NCBI GenBank assembly: GCA_027494135.1 | Contig: JAOSJK010000012.1 | Location: 253,001 to 317,000, forward strand | Length of the DNA: 64,000 nucleotides | Reading direction: 5' to 3' | Source: Acidimicrobiia bacterium | GTDB lineage: Bacteria > Actinomycetota > Acidimicrobiia > IMCC26256 > PALSA-610 | Shown here: one piece after another, positions 57,206-64,000 of the stretch | Numbering within the stretch: the stretch's first letter is position 1 | Layout of the letters: each line of letters starts with the position of its first letter | Translations under genes and position numbers: made by a program | Notes under the pieces: generated by a model | Databases searched by the model: none | What the model was told of the DNA's origin: nothing | The model's input: the letters and a program-made list of their open reading frames with translations, nothing else

Positions 57206-58225
57206 TCACCGGAGCGCGCGCCCGGCGCTCACCCGTCCCGAGCCGCCCTGCGCCGCGTTGGGGGCACCGAGCCCCTGGAGCCGGCACGCGAGCAGGCAGA
57301 TCCACTCCAGGGCGAGTGTTGCAGCGGCGAGCGACGTGATGCCGGCGGCGTCGTATGGGGGCGAGACCTCGACGACGTCCATCCCCACGAAGCTCGGCTC
57401 CGGCGCGCCGGCGAGCGCGTACACGACGCGCTGCACCTGAGAGGTCGTCAGCCCCCCGACGACGGGGGTTCCCGTCCCGGGCGCGTACGCCGGATCGAGG
57501 CAGTCGATATCGATCGTCAGGTAGGTGGTGTGCGAGCCGACGACGCGCCGGATCTCCTCGGCGACGGCGCCGGGGCCGTGCTCGTGAACCCACGGGGCCG
57601 TGAGGATCGTGTAACCGTGATCCTCCTCGTTGAACGTCCGCAGCCCGATCTGCACGGAGCGGCTCGCGTCGACAAGACCCTCCTCCACCGCGTGGAAGAA
57701 CATCGACCCGTGGTTGTGCCGCTCGTCGCGCCAGGCGTCGGAGTGGGCGTCGAGATGCACCAGCGCGACCGGACCGTGCTTGCGCGCGTGGGCGCGCAGC
57801 AGCGGGAGCGTCACGAAGTGGTCACCCCCCAGTGTCAGCATCCGCGCCCCGGTTGCGATGATCCGGTCGGCGTGTGCTTCGACGGCCTCGACCATCCTGT
57901 CGGGGTAGCCCTCGTCGAAGACGACGTCGCCCCAGTCGATCACCGAGAGCGTCTCGAAGGGGTCGAGGTTCCACGGCCAGACCCTCCCGAACGCGAGGTT
58001 CGCCGAGGCCTCACGGATCGCACGCGGGCCGAACCGCGCACCGGGGCGGTTCGTCGTGCCGAGGTCGTAGGGGATCCCGCTCACGACGACGTCCGGCGAT
58101 TCGGCTACGAGGTCTCGCGAGTAGCGCCGCCTGAGGAAGCTGGTCGCCCCCGCGTAGACCGGCTCGGGGCGGCTCCCCATGGGGCCCGGCGCAGTGAACG
58201 CGGCGTCACCTTCGTGCAGCTGCAC
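57206..58225 (-). CDS. ureohydrolase (agmatinase/arginase family)
   Basis: About 339 residues. The binuclear Mn site is complete: MLTLGGDHFVTLPL, VHLDAHSDAW and YLTIDIDCLDPAYAPGTGTP; GMDVVEVSPPYD is the closing Glu region. This is the arginase/agmatinase fold; SIPYD-like SGIPYDLGTTNRPGARFGPRAIREAS is typical of agmatinase and guanidinobutyrase. The substrate cannot be settled. GTG 58225 is preferred: the earlier start at 58270 falls inside a long hairpin and adds unlikely sequence. Convergent with the DapA-like gene. Confidence 0.88.
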   Translation of the reverse strand: MQLHEGDAAFTAPGPMGSRPEPVYAGATSFLRRRYSRDLVAESPDVVVSGIPYDLGTTNRPGARFGPRAIREASANLAFGRVWPWNLDPFETLSVIDWGDVVFDEGYPDRMVEAVEAHADRIIATGARMLTLGGDHFVTLPLLRAHARKHGPVALVHLDAHSDAWRDERHNHGSMFFHAVEEGLVDASRSVQIGLRTFNEEDHGYTILTAPWVHEHGPGAVAEEIRRVVGSHTTYLTIDIDCLDPAYAPGTGTPVVGGLTTSQVQRVVYALAGAPEPSFVGMDVVEVSPPYDAAGITSLAAATLALEWICLLACRLQGLGAPNAAQGGSGRVSAGRALR

Positions 58226-58246
58226 GCATCCTCCCAACGCACCAAC

Positions 58247-58293
58247 CACGAGCGTCGATAGACCACACATATTGTGGTCTATCGACGCTCGTG
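58247..58293. repeat. 21-bp perfect inverted repeat with 5-base loop (hairpin)
   Basis: Arms 58247-58267 and 58273-58293 are exact reverse complements over 21 bases, with loop CATAT (58268-58272). It sits between two minus-strand genes, downstream of 58307-59422 and just upstream of the ureohydrolase start. As RNA it is a very stable stem, so it may end transcription of the upstream gene or shield the 5' end of the next; no T tract follows in the minus direction. Confidence 0.9.
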
Positions 58294-58306
58294 CCGGGGG
58301 CGGGGG

Positions 58307-59422
58307 TCAGGGGGCGCCGTCGAAGAGGCCGGTGAAGCCGTAGGGCCCGTACGCACCGAGCACGATCTGCTCGAAGACCCCGACGCCGACACGGTCACCC
58401 CAGGTCGCGCGCACCAGCTGCTGCACGTGCAGGTAGAACGGATCCATCGGGTTCGTATCCGCGACCCTCCACCTCTCGGCGTGCACCTCCAGCTCGCCCT
58501 GCCAATGCCCGTGACCCCACTCCGGGTGCAGGTAGCCGAGTCCGCGCATCTGGAACGTGGCGAGCGGCTCCAAGTGGATGTCGATCGACTCGGCGTTGTG
58601 CATGTGCAGCCGGATGTCGGCCGACTCCGACCAGCGCGTCCCGGGCTGCCACTTGATCGAGTGCTCCACGGCGCTCGCCCAGGTGACCGTGGAGTCGGCG
58701 CCCGGCACGGCCTCCTCGGGTGAGCCGAGCAGGGGTATGTGCGCGCCGACGAAGTGCCACTGCCGTCCGTCGCCGTACTCGTTGACGTCGAAGTGCACGC
58801 AGCAGTCGTCGAACCACAACGGCGCCCACAGCCAGAAGAACTGGGGCTCCACCCCTTCACCGGGAGGCTGCTGGCCAACCGGTCGCACCCCCCACGAGCG
58901 GTCGCGGCACCCGACGTGCTCCGACGGGACGATCTGATGCTCCTCGCCATCGACCGAGACGTTCCCGGACCACGCCCCCCACTGCGTCAGGCGCGTGTAG
59001 TCGAAGGAGGTGACCGCGCCCGACCGCAGCGTGTAGCGCGGCTCTTCGATGGCCGCCGTTCGCGACGTGAAGACGACGTCGGCCTCCACCCCCGCCTCGT
59101 TCGGATCGACCGTGATCCGGAAGCGCTGCATCGGCTCCTCGATGGCGACCTTGATCGGGCCGACCTGAGTCTCGATCGGGTCGAGCGGGGCCCGACGCGA
59201 CGCGATCACCGAGACCACCTCGCCGTCGCGCAGCACCGCGAACGCGGCGTCCATCACACGGCGGTTCGGGTAGTACCCGAGCGCGCAGCCGAAGTACAGG
59301 GAACCGTCGTGGTTGTACCCGTTGAAGAAGTACCTGTCGTACTGGTTGAGGCTCGCACCCGCCCCGTGCGCGAGCGGCTCCGGGGTCTGGTGGATGGGGT
59401 AGTCGTCGAGTCGTGTGAGCAT
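58307..59422 (-). CDS. hypothetical beta-rich protein (AttH/CrtC-lipocalin-like appearance)
   Basis: 371 residues from ATG 59422. DDYPIHQTPEPLAHGAGASLNQYDRYFFNGYNHDGSLYFGCALGYYPNRRVMDAAFAVLRDGEVVSV is a beta-strand-rich opening; EPQFFWLWAPLWFDDCCVHFDVNEYGDG and the closing HPEWGHGHWQGELEVHAERW are rich in Trp and His. The layout resembles AttH / hydroxyneurosporene-dehydrogenase-like lipocalin pairs seen in actinomycete lipid genes, by appearance only. No signal peptide. I do not assign a reaction. Confidence 0.6.
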   Translation of the reverse strand: MLTRLDDYPIHQTPEPLAHGAGASLNQYDRYFFNGYNHDGSLYFGCALGYYPNRRVMDAAFAVLRDGEVVSVIASRRAPLDPIETQVGPIKVAIEEPMQRFRITVDPNEAGVEADVVFTSRTAAIEEPRYTLRSGAVTSFDYTRLTQWGAWSGNVSVDGEEHQIVPSEHVGCRDRSWGVRPVGQQPPGEGVEPQFFWLWAPLWFDDCCVHFDVNEYGDGRQWHFVGAHIPLLGSPEEAVPGADSTVTWASAVEHSIKWQPGTRWSESADIRLHMHNAESIDIHLEPLATFQMRGLGYLHPEWGHGHWQGELEVHAERWRVADTNPMDPFYLHVQQLVRATWGDRVGVGVFEQIVLGAYGPYGFTGLFDGAP

Positions 59423-59476
59423 GGCGGACGATGCTACGGCTCCTCCGTCGCCCCTGTCGCCCCGACGACTCTCAGG

Positions 59477-60205
59477 TCACTCGCCGCAGACCTGACCTGC
59501 CTCGATCGCCGTCACGGCGTCAGCGTCGTCCGTCCCCTCGAGGAAGCCGTACATCGCTCCCGGCCCGGTCGGCCCGACCGAGAAGGACGGGCCGCCCCCC
59601 TCTTCTCCCGCGTTCACCTGGAGTGCCTCCCCGTAGGCCGCGCGCAGATCGGCGACAGACGACCCGACGCCCACACCCTCCTGCGTGACCAGGCTCGCGC
59701 CACCCCCGGATCGATAGAGGTAGGCGAAGAAGTGCGGTCCGCCCTCGACCCCATAGGCCGTGGCGCCATCGGTGATCAGCACCGCGAGCCCGTCCCACTC
59801 GACGGCGCGCAGCGTCGTACCCGGGCACGTCCCGAACGACGAGAAGGACGGCTCGGTGGCATCGCCCGTCGGCTCGCCCAGCTCCATGGTGAGAGCCGCG
59901 ACCGTGTACTCGGGGAGGTCGCCGAACGAGGTGACACCGAGTCCATCGGTCCGCAGCACCACCGCCGATCCGGCTGCCACCGTGGTCGGAGCGACAGCAG
60001 TCGTGTCCGGAGTGGTCGGCGCTGTGGCGCCCTGCCCGCTGGTCGCAGACGCCGCGACGGTCGTGGTCGTCGCGGCAGCGTCGGTGCGGGAGTCGCCGTC
60101 GCCTCCTCCCCCGCAGCCTGCGGCCGCCAGAGCAGAGGCGCAGGCGAACAGGAGCAGCGGGCCACGGATGGACCGGGGCCGGGACCTGCGGAGCGTCGTG
60201 AGCAC
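59477..60205 (-). CDS. lipoprotein, unknown function
   Basis: 242 residues. RGPLLLFACASALAAAGC is a lipoprotein signal with the Cys at about 31, followed by a Gly/Asp stretch and a Thr/Ala-rich linker of about 40 residues. The folded part begins VVLRTDGLGVTSFGDLPEYTVAAL and has two Cys (GTCPGT and QVCGE) that could pair. No family recognised. ATG 60205 is chosen, as the signal starts directly after it. Confidence 0.68.
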   Translation of the reverse strand: MLTTLRRSRPRSIRGPLLLFACASALAAAGCGGGGDGDSRTDAAATTTTVAASATSGQGATAPTTPDTTAVAPTTVAAGSAVVLRTDGLGVTSFGDLPEYTVAALTMELGEPTGDATEPSFSSFGTCPGTTLRAVEWDGLAVLITDGATAYGVEGGPHFFAYLYRSGGGASLVTQEGVGVGSSVADLRAAYGEALQVNAGEEGGGPSFSVGPTGPGAMYGFLEGTDDADAVTAIEAGQVCGE

Positions 60206-60252
60206 GGCAGGAGGTTAGCCATGGCACGGAGGAAGCAGTGCCCGCGGAGCGG

Positions 60253-62025
<1,773 letters not shown>

Positions 62026-62230
62026 GACATCCTCGGCGCCGTGGACGACGAAGGGCCCTAATCGGACGTATCTCTCGGAGGCCGGTCAGCTGCCAGGTGT
62101 CGGGGCCTTCGTCCTTCCCCGGCCACGTAGAGCCGCGAATCCCCCTACCGGCATCCCCGATTCCATGGCATCGCTACGTCGGGAATAACGTGAAGACGAT
62201 CACAAGCGTCTACTGCCGATCGGAGGCAGC

Positions 62231-64000
62231 GTGACCGAGGACCAGGTTCCCGCATCGGGCTTGTCGAGGCGCTCGTTCCTCAAGTACTCGGGAGCGGCCG
62301 TCACGGCGACGGCGTTCGTCCGGTACGAGGCGGGCCTCTCATTCCTGCGACCCGCGCAGGGAGTGGGCAACCCCCTCGGGGAGTACCCCGACCGCGATTG
62401 GGAGAGCGTCTACCGCGATCTCTACGCGTACGACGACTCCTTCACCTGGATCTGCGCCCCGAACGACACGCACATGTGCCGCATGCAGGCTTTCGTCCGC
62501 AACGGCGTGGTGCTGCGCAGCGAGCAGAACTACGACGGCGACAACTACAGCGACCCCCAGGGGAACTGGTCGACCGCGCACTGGAACCCGCGCGGCTGCG
62601 CCAAGGGCTTCACGATGCACCGCCGCGTCTACGGGCCGTACCGATCCAAGTACCCGATGCTCCGCCAGGGCTGGAAGCAGTGGGCCGACGACGGCTTCCC
62701 GTCTCTCTCCGACGACCCCGCGCTGCGCACTCGCTACAAGTTCGACGACCGCGGCAACGACGACTACGTGCGCGTCTCCTGGGAGGAGGCGGACGACTAC
62801 TGCGCGCGCGGCCTGCAGGCCGTGGCGCAGACCTACAGCAACGAAGAGGGCAGAACCCGACTGCTCGAGAAGGACGGCTATCCCGAGGAGATGCTCGAGT
62901 TCTGGGAGGAGTCCGGCGTCCGCACGATGAAGTTCGGCTCGTCTCTCCCCATCCACGGGGCCGCGGGCAAGTTCGGTCTCTTCCGATTCGGCAACATGCT
63001 GTCGCTCCTCGACGCCTCCGTTCGCGGCGTGGGCGCTGATGAGGCCAAGGGTGGGCGCGATTGGTCCGAGTACACGTGGCGCGGCGACCAGGCGCCGGGC
63101 TTCCCGTTCGTCCACGGTCTGCAGACGTCCGAGGTCGACATGAACGACATGCGCAACAGCCGCCTGATCGTCATGGTCGGCAAGAACCTCGTCGAGAACA
63201 AGATGGCCGACAGCCACTGGTTCCACGAGACGATGGAGCGCGGCGGGAAGATCGTCTCGATCATTCCCGAGTACGGGCCGCCGTCGAGCAAGTCCGACTA
63301 CTGGATCCCTGTTCGAGCCGGCCTCTCCGACACGGCGCTGATGCTCGGCCTCGCGAAGGCACTGATCGACTCCGACCGCTACGACGCCGACTTCCTCAGG
63401 CGCTTCACCGACATGCCGCTGCTGATCCGCCTCGACACGATGCAGCGCCTCCGTGCCGACGAGGTGATCGCCGGTTACCAGAACGCCCTCGATCCGAACG
63501 GACCGAGCTTCACTCTTCACGGCCTCACGTCTGAGGACTACGCGAAGCTCGGCGATCGCGTCGTCTGGGACGAGGGTCGCGGTGGTGTCACCCCGATCAC
63601 CCGAGACGACGTGGGCGACAAGATGAGCGAGAAGGGCATCCGGCCGGCACTCGACTGGTCGGGCACCATCACCCTCGCCGATGGCACCACCGTCGAGGCG
63701 ATGACGGCAATGGCCATGTACCGTGAGCACCTCGCCGACTACGACCTCGACACCGTCTGCGAGATCACAGGGGCCCCCAAGGACCTCGTCGAGCGGCTCG
63801 TCGAGGACCTGGCCACCATCCGCCCCGTCGGGTTCCACTTGGGTGAGGGGGTCAACCACTACTTCCATGCGACTCTCCACAATCGCGCGATGTACCTCCT
63901 CGCGATGCTCACCGACAGCATCGGGGTGCCCGGTGGATCCGTGAGCACCTGGGCAGGCAACTACAAGGGAGGCGTGTGGCAGGCGGCCCCTTGGTTCGGG
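62231..64000 (+). CDS. nxrA: Tat-exported molybdopterin oxidoreductase alpha subunit, NXR/pNar-like (cut by window end)
   Basis: 590 codons visible without stop. GTG 62231 (GGAGG at 62222-62226) yields a twin-arginine signal, SRRSFLK at 12-18, with a hydrophobic stretch after it. Residues 75-123 hold a 4Fe-4S site of the pattern Cys75-x3-Asp79-x3-Cys83-x39-Cys123, where Asp stands at the second Cys position. YTWRGDQ contains Asp286, the expected Mo ligand of type II DMSO-reductase family enzymes (compare NarG YDWYADLP). WNPRGCAKGF, HRRVYGPYR, KNLVENKM and GEGVNHYFHATLHNRA are, from memory, close to the nitrite oxidoreductase alpha subunit of Nitrospira and to periplasmic-type NarG. Nitrite oxidation or extracytoplasmic nitrate reduction is inferred; other type II substrates are not excluded. 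The beta subunit should follow outside the window. Confidence 0.8.
   Translation, partial: MTEDQVPASGLSRRSFLKYSGAAVTATAFVRYEAGLSFLRPAQGVGNPLGEYPDRDWESVYRDLYAYDDSFTWICAPNDTHMCRMQAFVRNGVVLRSEQNYDGDNYSDPQGNWSTAHWNPRGCAKGFTMHRRVYGPYRSKYPMLRQGWKQWADDGFPSLSDDPALRTRYKFDDRGNDDYVRVSWEEADDYCARGLQAVAQTYSNEEGRTRLLEKDGYPEEMLEFWEESGVRTMKFGSSLPIHGAAGKFGLFRFGNMLSLLDASVRGVGADEAKGGRDWSEYTWRGDQAPGFPFVHGLQTSEVDMNDMRNSRLIVMVGKNLVENKMADSHWFHETMERGGKIVSIIPEYGPPSSKSDYWIPVRAGLSDTALMLGLAKALIDSDRYDADFLRRFTDMPLLIRLDTMQRLRADEVIAGYQNALDPNGPSFTLHGLTSEDYAKLGDRVVWDEGRGGVTPITRDDVGDKMSEKGIRPALDWSGTITLADGTTVEAMTAMAMYREHLADYDLDTVCEITGAPKDLVERLVEDLATIRPVGFHLGEGVNHYFHATLHNRAMYLLAMLTDSIGVPGGSVSTWAGNYKGGVWQAAPWFG

Overview
High G+C DNA (well above 60% by eye) with strongly G/C-ending codons, tightly packed ATGA/GTGA-coupled genes, a FadE34-like fused acyl-CoA dehydrogenase, a transaldolase/phosphoglucose isomerase fusion, an AceE-type pyruvate dehydrogenase E1 and an archaeal/actinobacterial-style Tad pilus locus. 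Together these point to an actinomycete relative (Actinomycetota, perhaps Acidimicrobiia). This is inference; no rRNA or marker gene lies in the window.

Layout. 1-7.4 kb (+): cell-surface glycan cluster (GT-C membrane glycosyltransferases, GT2 enzymes, DUF2304, methyltransferase, acyltransferase 3), closed by a convergent UDP-galactopyranose-mutase-like flavoprotein (7.5-9.0 kb, -). 9.3-28.7 kb: a block of central-metabolism and redox genes lying between glycan genes: UspA, a lone NuoF-like flavoprotein, a membrane pair with an AlkA-like glycosylase, aconitase, an AhpD-like protein, AceE, GH65 phosphorylase, DUF488, Tal-Pgi, an IS3 transposase scar, and a coupled cassette of FAD reductase, 39-aa ORF and cytochrome-b/sulfite-oxidase-like fusion. 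28.8-35.1 kb (-): a second glycan operon (three GT-C enzymes) translationally coupled to the fused acyl-CoA dehydrogenase; then FGGY kinase and HisN-like phosphatase. 37.4-43.9 kb (-): Tad/Flp pilus operon with a divergent small HTH gene. 44.5-62.0 kb: mixed genes, including sulfotransferase, MNT-HEPN toxin-antitoxin pair with an adjacent perfect palindrome, lipoproteins, tRNA-Cys, ABC exporter, GGDEF-EAL protein, old-yellow-enzyme/DapA-like pair, ureohydrolase and ABC-F ATPase. 62.2 kb to the end (+): the first 590 codons of a Tat-exported molybdenum oxidoreductase resembling the nitrite oxidoreductase / periplasmic nitrate reductase alpha subunit group.

How the genes fit together. The glycan clusters would build and decorate a polyprenol-linked surface polymer. 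GH65 phosphorylase, Tal-Pgi, AceE and aconitase form a path from alpha-glucosides through hexose phosphate and acetyl-CoA into the TCA cycle. The terminal NxrA-like gene, if accompanied by its beta and gamma subunits beyond the window, would make this organism a candidate nitrite oxidiser or extracytoplasmic nitrate reducer, and is the most interesting item here.

Quality warning. More than twenty conserved genes are interrupted by single-base frame changes, many in G or C runs, while homology continues in the new frame. This looks like consensus error in the assembly rather than gene decay, so such genes are annotated as one CDS across the break.
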